Shown here piece after piece: positions 7,184-13,785 of a stretch of 15,625 nt of DNA. The stretch is from Myxococcales bacterium. GTDB taxonomy: Bacteria; Myxococcota; Myxococcia; Myxococcales; Myxococcaceae. A program made the position numbers and the translations under genes. The DNA is taken from the NCBI GenBank assembly GCA_003153055.1, contig PMBV01000289.1, positions 1,122 to 16,746 of the forward strand, given 5' to 3'. Numbering within the stretch: the first letter of the stretch is position 1; each line of letters opens with the position of its first letter. The notes beneath the pieces are model-generated. The model did no database searches and was not told the origin of the DNA. It was given only the letters and a program-made list of their open reading frames with translations.

Positions 7184-7968
7184 CGCGAGTGGCCGGTCGA
7201 CGCTTTCTTCGTTTCGAGCACGGCCACCGACGGGGGCAACCGGGCTGGCCGCACCGGGTCCTTCGGGGCGCGGGTGTCGGCGAAGAGGGAGGCCATCTCC
7301 TTGACCATCTTCACGATGACGCCCGGGCTCGCCAGGGTCGATTCACCTCTGGTGCGGGGGAAGTAGTCGACGCCCATCTGGAACACCCGGAAGCCCCGCT
7401 TGACGGCCTTCACCACCAGCTCGGCGTCGATGAAGCTGCCCTCGGCCTTGAGCTCGATGGACTCGAGGACTCGGCGATGCAGCACCTTGAAGCTGAAGTT
7501 GACGTCCTTGATCTGCACGTCGAACAGGCCGCGAACGAGGAAGTTGTACAGCAGCGAATACACGATGCGGCGCGGGCCCTCGCTGGTGCGATCGAAGCGG
7601 AACGCCGAGATCATGTCGGCCTCGAGGTACGTCATCAGGTGGAGCGCGCGCTCCAGCTCGTTGAGATCGAAGGGGAGGTCGATGTCCGAGTAGATGACGA
7701 TGTCTTTGGTGCTGGCCGAGAAGCCCGTCTTCATCGCCCCGCCGAGCTTCTGGTTCACCTCGTGGGTGATGCAGCGAACTCGCGGGTCGGCGGCGCCCAG
7801 GGCCTCGGCGACCTCGCGGGTCCGGTCCGTCGAGGCGTCGTTGACGATGATGACCTCCCAATCGTCCGACAGGCGATCGAGCACCGCGCGGGCCCGGGTG
7901 ACCGATCGCTCCACGTACTCTTCCTCGTTCCACGCGGGGAAAAACAAGCTCAAAGACGGCTTCGCCAT
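7180..7968 (-). CDS. Family 2 glycosyltransferase (dolichyl-phosphate-mannose-synthase-like)
   Basis: A 262-residue GT-A-fold glycosyltransferase. The N-terminal strand FFPAWNEE and D44 in IVNDAST fit the nucleotide-sugar site. GGAMKTGF is typical of polyprenyl-phosphate sugar transferases, and D95-I-D97 is the DxD metal motif. RTRGEST near residue 227 matches the acceptor-side R-x-G-x-S pattern. No transmembrane segments follow the catalytic domain, so it works at the inner face of the membrane as a soluble or peripheral enzyme. ATG 7968 is preferred, with AAGAGG eight bases upstream; ATG 8001 would add 11 residues but has no ribosome binding site. The coupled deacetylase suggests the transferred sugar may be N-acetylated. 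It is transcribed divergently from the diguanylate cyclase gene across a 104-bp gap in which no convincing promoter was found. Confidence 0.88.
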   Translation of the reverse strand: MAKPSLSLFFPAWNEEEYVERSVTRARAVLDRLSDDWEVIIVNDASTDRTREVAEALGAADPRVRCITHEVNQKLGGAMKTGFSASTKDIVIYSDIDLPFDLNELERALHLMTYLEADMISAFRFDRTSEGPRRIVYSLLYNFLVRGLFDVQIKDVNFSFKVLHRRVLESIELKAEGSFIDAELVVKAVKRGFRVFQMGVDYFPRTRGESTLASPGVIVKMVKEMASLFADTRAPKDPVRPARLPPSVAVLETKKASTGHSR

Positions 7969-8072
7969 GGGGGAGACCTCTTGGCACACCTCCTGGGTCA
8001 TGCCAATGCGTGGCGCTCCGTGTTTTGCAACAAAGCCAGGCCCCCTGGACCCCGCTCCGCTAAAGATCGCTC

Positions 8073-9005
8073 ATGGGTGAGCGCTGGACAGCCCTGATCG
8101 TCGACGACGCGGTCAGCCAGCGAGCTGGGTTGGCCCAGGCGCTGCGCGACGCCGGAGCCCAGGTGGTGCTCGCGGGCACGGTCAACGAGGCCTTCGCCGT
8201 CTTGATCGACACGCGCATCGACCTGGCGCTCATCGCCCTCGAGCTCTCGCCCGAGAGCGGCCTGACCATCGTCGAGCAGCTCCGCGGCGAGGGGGAGCGG
8301 GCCGTACCGGTGCTGGTCACCACCCGCTCGGCGACGACCGAGGCCACCGCCGCCCTGAACCTCGGCGCCGACGATTTTCTCCGCCACCCCATCGCTGGGC
8401 CCGAGCTCGTCGCTCGCTGCCGGCGGCTCTTGCGGCACTACCGTCGGTTCAGCGACCTCGAGACCGAGGTGACCCGGCTCCACGAGCTCTCGGTCACTGA
8501 CGGCCTGACCCAGGTGGCCAACCATCGCTTCTTTCAGGAGCGCTTGAGTGAGGAGTTCCGACGGGCCCAGCGCTACGATGACCCGCTGGCGCTGATCCTC
8601 GCCGACCTCGACCACTTCAAGTTGGTCAACGACCAGTACGGGCACCCGGCCGGTGACCAGGTGCTCAGGACCCTCGCCGACCTGTTCAAGGCCTCCGTGC
8701 GCGAGACCGACTTCGTCGCCCGCTACGGAGGCGAGGAGTTCGCCGTGCTCCTGCCGAAGACTCACCTGGGCGGGGCCCTCTCGGTCGCCGAGCGCGTCGC
8801 CGCCGAGCTCAGGCGCCGCTCCATCGGCCCAGCGGAGGTCCGAGTCACCGCCAGCTTCGGCGTCTCCAGCTTCCCCGGCCGAGGCGTCAGTTCCCCCGAG
8901 CAGCTCCTCAAGACCGCCGACGAGGCCCTGTACCGCTCCAAGAGCGACGGCCGGAACCGCATCAGCCTGTACCAGGCCGTTCAGGCAGCTCCCGCTTCCC
9001 ACTGA
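8073..9005 (+). CDS. Diguanylate cyclase with degenerate receiver domain (REC*-GGDEF)
   Basis: A 310-residue protein that should make c-di-GMP from two GTP. Residues 5-120 form a CheY-like receiver with acidic pocket D11-D12 and T83/T84. The phosphorylation site has alanine (A55 in DLALIALELSPESGL), and the conserved lysine is histidine (H105 in RHPI), so standard phosphorylation is not possible. A short helical linker (120-140) leads to the GGDEF domain (about 140-305). That domain is intact: substrate/metal motif ADLDHFKLVND with D178, and the signature GGEEF at 219-223. An inhibitory I-site R210-x-x-D213 sits five residues upstream, so product inhibition is expected. Soluble, with no membrane segment. 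ATG 8073 has a poor ribosome binding site. Activation may depend on dimerisation or on partner binding to the pseudo-receiver (inference). Confidence 0.92.
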   Translation: MGERWTALIVDDAVSQRAGLAQALRDAGAQVVLAGTVNEAFAVLIDTRIDLALIALELSPESGLTIVEQLRGEGERAVPVLVTTRSATTEATAALNLGADDFLRHPIAGPELVARCRRLLRHYRRFSDLETEVTRLHELSVTDGLTQVANHRFFQERLSEEFRRAQRYDDPLALILADLDHFKLVNDQYGHPAGDQVLRTLADLFKASVRETDFVARYGGEEFAVLLPKTHLGGALSVAERVAAELRRRSIGPAEVRVTASFGVSSFPGRGVSSPEQLLKTADEALYRSKSDGRNRISLYQAVQAAPASH

Positions 9006-9015
9006 GCCTGGTTCG

Positions 9016-9031
9016 GGGTCGACTCAGACCC
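9016..9031 (+). terminator. Small hairpin after the GGDEF gene; weak terminator candidate
   Basis: GGGTC-(6)-GACCC forms a 5-bp stem starting 11 bases after the cyclase stop, followed by ATCTTGC. A second inverted repeat, CCGACC/GGTCGG at 9055-9060 and 9075-9080, follows. Neither has a proper T run. The second could also be an activator site upstream of the sigma-54-like promoter. Confidence 0.22.
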
Positions 9032-9119
9032 ATCTTGCACCCCCCGGGTTGGAACCGACCTCGGGCTGGAAGAGGGTCGGCAGAAGGGACCACTGAAATA
9101 TCAGCTCGTTGGACTGACT

Positions 9120-9160
9120 CATGGGTTGGCCGCAACGTTGCTTGGACCTTTCAACCCATG
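9120..9160. repeat. Inverted repeat enclosing the sigma-54-like promoter
   Basis: CATGGGTTG (9120-9128) and CAACCCATG (9152-9160) are exact 9-bp inverted arms 23 bases apart. Between them sits a perfect 10-bp palindrome, GCAACGTTGC (9132-9141), which covers the -12 element. The left arm touches the -24 GG and the right arm covers the expected transcription start. This could be a regulator site, or structure that limits the first transcribed bases. Confidence 0.6.
9127..9142 (+). promoter_or_regulatory. Candidate sigma-54 promoter of the kinase/activator operon
   Basis: TGGCCGCAACGTTGCT has the invariant GG (9128-9129) and GC (9140-9141) separated by exactly 10 bases. The -12 element TTGCT is perfect; the -24 element is TGGC with mismatches after it. 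Transcription would begin near 9153, giving a leader of about 25 bases before ATG 9178. The operon encodes a sigma-54 activator, which makes the assignment plausible. Confidence 0.55.
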
Positions 9161-9177
9161 TGGGGACAGCGGCAGCC

Positions 9178-10713
9178 ATGATTGAGAGTTCCCCGAGCGG
9201 ACGACTCCTGCTCGTCGACGACGAAGAGAACATTCTTCGCTCGTTGCGACGGGTCTTGCGCCGGGGTGACTGGGAGGTGGAGACGGCGCTCGACGGCGAG
9301 AAGGCCCTCGAAGTGTTCGCTCACTTCCAGCCGGCGGTGGTGATCAGCGACTTCCGCATGCCGGGCATGAACGGGGTCGAGTTCCTGGCGCGGGTGAAGG
9401 AGATCTGCCCTCGCACCCAGCGCATCATGCTGACCGGGCAGGCCGACCAGCAGGCCATCGAGGAGGCCATCAACCGCTCCGAGGTCTTCCGCTTCATCAC
9501 CAAGCCCTGGAACGACGCCCAGCTCATCTTGACGGTGAAGAGCGCCTTCGAGCAGCACACGCTCGTCTCCGAGAACGAGCGGCTGTACGAGTTGACGCAG
9601 GAGCAGAACACCGAGCTGCGGCGGCTCAACGCCGACCTCGAGGCGCGGGTCCAGCAGCGCACCCAGATGCTGTCACGGGCCAAGCGCGAGTGGGAGCTCA
9701 CCTTCGACGCCATCGAGACGCCGCTGGCCGTCATCGACACGGACTCCTTCACCATTCGCCGGGTGAACCTCGCGGGCGCCAAGGTGTCGAACCGCCGGTT
9801 CCCCGACATCTTGAAGATGAAGTGCCACGAGTTCCTCTTCGGGTTCGACACGCCGTGCGCGGGCTGCAAGATCAACAGCTCGAGCTTCGCCAGCTGGGAG
9901 TTCCCAGTGGGAGAGCGCACCTGGACGGCCCAGGCCTACCCGATGGAGTCGGAGTCGAGCGCGGTGTGCCACTACCGCGACGTCACCGAGGAGCGGGCGA
10001 TGACCCGCCGGCTCATCGAGAGCGAGAAGATGATCGCCATCGGCAACCTGGCCGGTGGCGTCGCCCATGAGATCAACAACCCGTTGGGAGGCATCCTCGC
10101 CTTCTCGCAGTTGATGAAGCGCGACGCGGGCCGGTCGTCTCAAGACATCGAGTCCCTCGACCTCATCGAGGAGAGCGCGCTCCGGTGCAAGCGCATCGTC
10201 GAGAGCCTCCTCAAGTTCAGCCGGCGCTCCAAGGTGGAGGATCGACGCAGCTTCGACCTCTCGCGATGCGTCGAGGACGCCGCGGTGCTCTTCCGCGCGC
10301 AGATCAAGAAGTACCCCAAGGCGAAGCTCGAGACCCAGCTCGCCCCGGGGTTGCCCGACGTCTACGGCGATCCTGGGCAGCTCGGGCAGGTGGTGCTCAA
10401 CCTGCTCCAGAACGCGCTCCAGGCGCTCTCCGAGGGCGACGGCCAGCTCAAGGTCGAGACCGGCCGGCGAGACGGGCACTGCTATTTCACCGTCACCGAC
10501 TCGGGCTGCGGCATTTCAGACGAGCACCTTCCACGAATTTTCGAGCCGCACTTCACCACCAAGCCACCGGGCGAGGGCACCGGGCTTGGCTTATCTATCG
10601 CCTATCGCATCGTCGAGGATCACGGCGGTCACTTCGTCGTGGAGTCGAAGGTGAACGAGGGAAGCGCCTTCACAGTGATGATTCCGGTGCAACCCGGGGG
10701 ACCGCAACCATGA
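9178..10713 (+). CDS. Receiver-PAS-histidine kinase (NtrB-like)
   Basis: A 511-residue soluble sensor kinase. Residues 8-125 are a full receiver domain (D14-D15, phosphoacceptor D58 in SDFRMP, T86, K109). A coiled coil follows (about 130-170). A PAS-like domain (about 170-270) contains C216, C227 and C230 in a C-x10-C-x2-C arrangement. The kinase core has the H box with H297 ([12 protein letters not shown]), N box N412, G1 box DSGCG (441-445) and a GTGLGLS G2 box (467-473). The receiver in front suggests input from another kinase or a phosphorelay, with the PAS domain adding a second, possibly metal or redox, signal. ATG 9178 is chosen because ATG 9121 falls in the promoter. Its end overlaps the next gene by ATGA, so that gene's product is the probable phosphotransfer partner. 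Confidence 0.9.
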   Translation: MIESSPSGRLLLVDDEENILRSLRRVLRRGDWEVETALDGEKALEVFAHFQPAVVISDFRMPGMNGVEFLARVKEICPRTQRIMLTGQADQQAIEEAINRSEVFRFITKPWNDAQLILTVKSAFEQHTLVSENERLYELTQEQNTELRRLNADLEARVQQRTQMLSRAKREWELTFDAIETPLAVIDTDSFTIRRVNLAGAKVSNRRFPDILKMKCHEFLFGFDTPCAGCKINSSSFASWEFPVGERTWTAQAYPMESESSAVCHYRDVTEERAMTRRLIESEKMIAIGNLAGGVAHEINNPLGGILAFSQLMKRDAGRSSQDIESLDLIEESALRCKRIVESLLKFSRRSKVEDRRSFDLSRCVEDAAVLFRAQIKKYPKAKLETQLAPGLPDVYGDPGQLGQVVLNLLQNALQALSEGDGQLKVETGRRDGHCYFTVTDSGCGISDEHLPRIFEPHFTTKPPGEGTGLGLSIAYRIVEDHGGHFVVESKVNEGSAFTVMIPVQPGGPQP

Positions 10714-12191
10714 TGAATCCGACAACCACAAACGGTCGAAAGGCCAAGGTCCTGGTGGTGGACGACGACAAGATCGTCCTGCGCGCCGCCAGCGAAATTC
10801 TCCAGCGCGAGGGGTACGCGGTGGTGGCCATCGACGACGCCGTCGAGGGCCTGGCCGCGGTGAAGGACCCCACCATCGACGTCGCCTGCCTCGACATCAA
10901 GATGCCCAACCTGTCGGGCATGGACCTGCTCAAGGCCTTCAAGCAGAGCCGGCCCGACGTCGAGGTCATCATGATGACGGCCTTCGCCACCGTGGAGACG
11001 GCGGTGGAGGCGGTCAAGGCCGGGGCCTACGACTACCTCACCAAGCCCTTCGAGAACATCGACGTGCTCTCGCTGGCGGTGGGCCGGGCGGCCGAGAAGA
11101 AGATGCTCCGCGACCGCACCAAGGTGCTGGAAGAGGCGCTCACCGCCCGCAACCAGTTCGAGGATCTGGTCGGCCAGTCGGGCCAGATGCGCGCGGTCTT
11201 CAAGCTGGTCGAGACGGTGAGCTACTCCACCGCGACCGTGCTGATTCAAGGCGAGAGCGGCACCGGCAAAGAGCTCGTCGCCCGCGCCATTCACTACCGC
11301 AGCCCGCGCAAGGACAAGCCCTTCGTGGCGGTCAACTGCTCGGCCTTGACCGACACCCTGCTCGAGAGCGAGCTGTTCGGCCACATGAAGGGCAGCTTCA
11401 CCGGCGCGACGGCGAACAAGAAGGGCCTGTTCGAGGCGGCCGAGGGCGGCACCATCTTCCTCGACGAGATTGGCGATATTCCCCCGGCCACCCAGGTGCG
11501 GCTGTTGCGCGTGTTGCAGGAGGGCGAGGTGAAGCGGGTGGGGGCCAACGACACCATCAAGGTGGACGTGCGGGTCATCGCCGCGACCAACGTCGACCTC
11601 GCCAAGGCCAAGGAGCAGGGGAAGTTCCGGGAGGATCTCTTCTACCGGCTCAACGTCATCACCGTGCAGCTCCCGCCACTGAGAGATCGCCCGGAGGATA
11701 TCCCCCTGCTGGCGCACCACTTCCTCAAGATCTACACCCAGAAGATCGGCAAGCGGGTCGCGGGCATCAGCCCGGCGGCGATGGAGTCGCTGACCACGGC
11801 TCGATGGGTGGGCAACGTGCGCGAGCTCGAGAACGCCATCGAGCGCGCGGTGGTGTTGACTGGCTCCGAGCAGATCGAGCTCGAGGACCTGCCCGGCGAG
11901 ATTCGCAACAACCAGCGGGGCGGGGGAGAGGTCGAGGTCTTCAGCCTCGCCCACTTGCCCTACGCGCAGGCCAAGAAGCTGGCCATGCGGGCCTTCGAGC
12001 GGCGCTACTTGTCGGCGCTCCTCGAGAAGTCCACCGGGAACGTGTCGATGGCGGCGCGGGCCGCGGGGGTCGATCGCTCGAACTTCAGGCGGCTCCTCAA
12101 ACAGTACGAGGTCGGCGGCCGATCGCTGAAAAAGGAAGACGGCGATCTCGACGACGATGAACTCGAGTTCGACGAGCAGGTCACGTCGTAG
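10710..12191 (+). CDS. NtrC-type sigma-54 activator (response regulator)
   Basis: A 493-residue enhancer-binding protein. Residues 12-125 are a receiver with D62 as phosphoacceptor (LDIKMP), T90 and K112. The AAA+ domain (about 150-385) has Walker A GESGTGKE (181-188), the sigma-54 contact loop as GSFTGA (228-233, usually GAFTGA), Walker B IFLDEIG (249-255), the arginine region FREDLFYRL (307-314) and GNVRELEN (368-375). A Fis-type helix-turn-helix lies at about 430-466, followed by a strongly acidic tail. When phosphorylated, such proteins remodel sigma-54 RNA polymerase. ATG 10710 forms an ATGA overlap with the kinase gene; the frame is open further upstream but that part overlaps kinase coding sequence. 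A sigma-54-like promoter before the operon suggests autoregulation. Confidence 0.94.
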   Translation: MMNPTTTNGRKAKVLVVDDDKIVLRAASEILQREGYAVVAIDDAVEGLAAVKDPTIDVACLDIKMPNLSGMDLLKAFKQSRPDVEVIMMTAFATVETAVEAVKAGAYDYLTKPFENIDVLSLAVGRAAEKKMLRDRTKVLEEALTARNQFEDLVGQSGQMRAVFKLVETVSYSTATVLIQGESGTGKELVARAIHYRSPRKDKPFVAVNCSALTDTLLESELFGHMKGSFTGATANKKGLFEAAEGGTIFLDEIGDIPPATQVRLLRVLQEGEVKRVGANDTIKVDVRVIAATNVDLAKAKEQGKFREDLFYRLNVITVQLPPLRDRPEDIPLLAHHFLKIYTQKIGKRVAGISPAAMESLTTARWVGNVRELENAIERAVVLTGSEQIELEDLPGEIRNNQRGGGEVEVFSLAHLPYAQAKKLAMRAFERRYLSALLEKSTGNVSMAARAAGVDRSNFRRLLKQYEVGGRSLKKEDGDLDDDELEFDEQVTS

Positions 12192-12205
12192 GTCTTTGCT
12201 GTATC

Positions 12206-12231
12206 TGCCAGGCGTGGGGGGGCGCCCGGCA
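12206..12231 (+). terminator. Imperfect hairpin after the activator gene
   Basis: TGCCAGGCG and CGCCCGGCA form a 9-bp stem with one A-C mismatch around an 8-base G-rich loop, 15 bases after the stop at 12191. No T run follows. It may help end the kinase/activator transcript together with the larger hairpin downstream. Confidence 0.35.
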
Positions 12232-12253
12232 GAGTTGTGATTGCGCGGGGGCT

Positions 12254-12288
12254 GCGGCCATGAGGTGCCTCAGGGCACTCAAGGCCGC
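12254..12288. terminator. Long stem-loop between converging genes; possible bidirectional terminator
   Basis: GCGGCC (12254-12259) pairs with GGCCGC (12283-12288), GAG with CTC, and TGCC with GGCA around loop TCAG. One base is bulged and one inner pair mismatched, for about 14 pairs in all. It sits between the activator gene (ending 12191, plus) and the DUF4097-like gene (ending 12326, minus), where a shared terminator is expected. No T run on either side, so intrinsic termination is unproven. Confidence 0.5.
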
Positions 12289-12325
12289 TGCGCTCCTGCG
12301 CACCGAATTCCAGAACAACCTGTAT

Positions 12326-13234
12326 TTAGACGCCCATGGCGCGAATGAGCCGCTCGGCGTCGGCGGCGTTGATCTTCCCCTGCTGTACGAGGTCGAGCAC
12401 TTCGCGGAGCTCGGCGTCGCTCACCTGTTTGCGCGGCGGAGGTCGCGGCTCGGGGTCCATCTGCTTGGCCACCGAGCCCACCACGTCGTGCCAGAACCGG
12501 CGCCAATCGGGCCAATCGCCATGCAACGGGTCCTCAGCGCTGCCGCCCTCGCGCACCTTGACCGAGCCCAGCTCAGCCTCGAGGCGGAGCACCGTCTCGG
12601 CGCCAGGGGTGCTGGGGTAGTTCGATCTCGCCGAGCCGAGCGTGGCCGAGGTCTCGACCCGCACCGAGAGACCCTTGGCAAGCTCGACCTTCACCGCGCC
12701 CATCGAGGTCCGAACCAGGTGCGTGCCCACGTCGAGCGCGTCGATCGACAAGCGCACCGACCCCGCCTGGGAGCGCACGTTGAAGGTGCCGCCCAGGTGC
12801 TCTCCACGCACCGAGCCGCTGTCGACCGAGACCGACAGGCGCCCGCGTACCTGATCGAGCTCGACGGTCCCGGCGCTGGTCGAGATGTCGAGATCGCACC
12901 CGGCGAGCCGCTCCACCCGAACCCTGCCCATGCTGCTGACGAGCTTGGCCCTCACGTGTTGTGGAACGTACAGGCGAAGGCGCTTGACCACGTCGTCCCC
13001 GGCGAAGGGGAGATCGACCCAGCTCGTCTTCACCCGCACCCTCACGGCTCCGGTGTCGGCGTCCTTGTCCACCGTCACCGGTGAGCGCGGGCTCGCGCCT
13101 CCGCGGGCGTCGACCTCGACCCTCGGCTGACCGCCAGCCTCCACCGGGCCGACCTCGAGGCGAATGGCGTCGGCCTCGACATCGAGGACCGGGGTGTCGC
13201 CGAACTCGAGGGGAATCGTCTGCGTCGTCGTCAT
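12326..13234 (-). CDS. DUF4097-like beta-repeat protein with SHOCT-like C-terminal motif
   Basis: A 302-residue protein of unknown function. Residues about 80-250 contain seven or so short repeats of the type TSxGxVxV spaced by about 20 residues (SSMGRVRV, TSAGTVEL, VDSGSVRG, SQAGSVRL, TSMGAVKV, AELGSVKV), predicted to stack as a beta-solenoid like the DUF4097/YvlB group. The last 31 residues (272-302) are a helical hairpin motif, VLDLVQQGKINAADAERLI, resembling SHOCT-like ends. No signal peptide or membrane segment, so probably cytoplasmic. ATG 13234 has AAAGGAG six bases upstream; the frame is open to 13318 but overlaps the preceding gene. It follows the DUF2089-like gene by 46 bases and is probably in one operon with it. 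Similar gene pairs occur in other bacteria, but their role is not known to me. Confidence 0.75.
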   Translation of the reverse strand: MTTTQTIPLEFGDTPVLDVEADAIRLEVGPVEAGGQPRVEVDARGGASPRSPVTVDKDADTGAVRVRVKTSWVDLPFAGDDVVKRLRLYVPQHVRAKLVSSMGRVRVERLAGCDLDISTSAGTVELDQVRGRLSVSVDSGSVRGEHLGGTFNVRSQAGSVRLSIDALDVGTHLVRTSMGAVKVELAKGLSVRVETSATLGSARSNYPSTPGAETVLRLEAELGSVKVREGGSAEDPLHGDWPDWRRFWHDVVGSVAKQMDPEPRPPPRKQVSDAELREVLDLVQQGKINAADAERLIRAMGV

Positions 13235-13280
13235 GGTCTTCTCCTTTCGTCTGTCTTCCGTGGCGTCAGGTCGCCCGGAG

Positions 13281-13667
13281 CTACCGCTTCGTCTTGAGAC
13301 GTCGCTCCGCTTCATCAATGTCGATCTCGCCGGTCGAGAGTGCCTTGAGGATCTCCAGCCGGTCGGGCGGCTCGGCTCGCCGCCTCGGCGCTGGCTCCTC
13401 GCTCCGCTGACCGAGCGCGCCCACGACGTCGTCGAGCCTCGCCACCACCGTCGGGTACGACAGCCCCAGCGCTTGCTCGACGTCTTTGATCTTCCCCCGG
13501 CAGCCCAGGAACACCCGCACGAACTTCAGCTGCTCGCGACCCAGGCGCCCCAGCCAGTCGAGGTCGAACTGCCCCTCCACCGCGCTGCCGCACCCCTCGC
13601 AGCGGATCCGCTCAACATGAACCCGGCCCTCGCACAGGGGGCACCTCGTGGGGAGTGGCTGCTCCAT
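13281..13667 (-). CDS. DUF2089-like zinc-ribbon/HTH protein, probable regulator
   Basis: A 128-residue protein. A zinc ribbon at the N-terminus has C9-x-x-C12 and C23-x-x-C26. A helix-turn-helix follows at about 59-86 (KIKDVEQALGLSYPTVVARL), the arrangement of the DUF2089 family. The C-terminus (103-128) has LEILKALSTGEIDIDEAERRL, very like the end of the downstream protein. The domain set suggests a DNA-binding regulator of its own operon; this is an inference. No ribosome binding site precedes ATG 13667. The candidate -10 ends seven bases before the ATG, so the mRNA may be leaderless or nearly so. A 15-bp palindrome covers the -35. First gene of a minus-strand pair with the DUF4097-like gene. 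Confidence 0.78.
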   Translation of the reverse strand: MEQPLPTRCPLCEGRVHVERIRCEGCGSAVEGQFDLDWLGRLGREQLKFVRVFLGCRGKIKDVEQALGLSYPTVVARLDDVVGALGQRSEEPAPRRRAEPPDRLEILKALSTGEIDIDEAERRLKTKR

Positions 13668-13674
13668 TGAGGTG

Positions 13675-13703
13675 AGAATAGGTCCTGGCTTGATAAAATC
13701 AAG
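13675..13703 (-). promoter_or_regulatory. Promoter with overlapping palindromic operator for the DUF2089/DUF4097 pair
   Basis: Minus strand: -35 TTGATT (13697-13702), 16-base spacer, -10 TATTCT (13675-13680), then seven bases to the ATG. The perfect palindrome CTTGAT-AAA-ATCAAG (13689-13703, plus-strand reading) covers the -35, a classic repressor position. The surrounding 13670-13740 stretch is much richer in A+T than the genes. Confidence 0.55.
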
Positions 13704-13785
13704 TCACGTATTGAGTTACATGATGTTTATCCAGGAAATCCAAGGAAATGCGCAGATCTCCGCCTGAAGTGCCCGACTTCATTCC

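Noticed and set aside
8036..8048. CCAGG-CCC-CCTGG palindrome between the glycosyltransferase and cyclase genes
   Set aside because: The arms are short and G+C-only; such matches are expected by chance in this composition, and no promoter aligns with it.
9121..9177. Upstream ATG that would lengthen the histidine kinase by 19 residues
   Set aside because: It lies in the sigma-54-like promoter and inverted repeat, and the added residues do not belong to the receiver fold.
10185..10709. Upstream extension of the sigma-54 activator frame
   Set aside because: It overlaps the kinase ATPase domain in another frame; the ATGA junction at 10710 gives the right N-terminus for a receiver.
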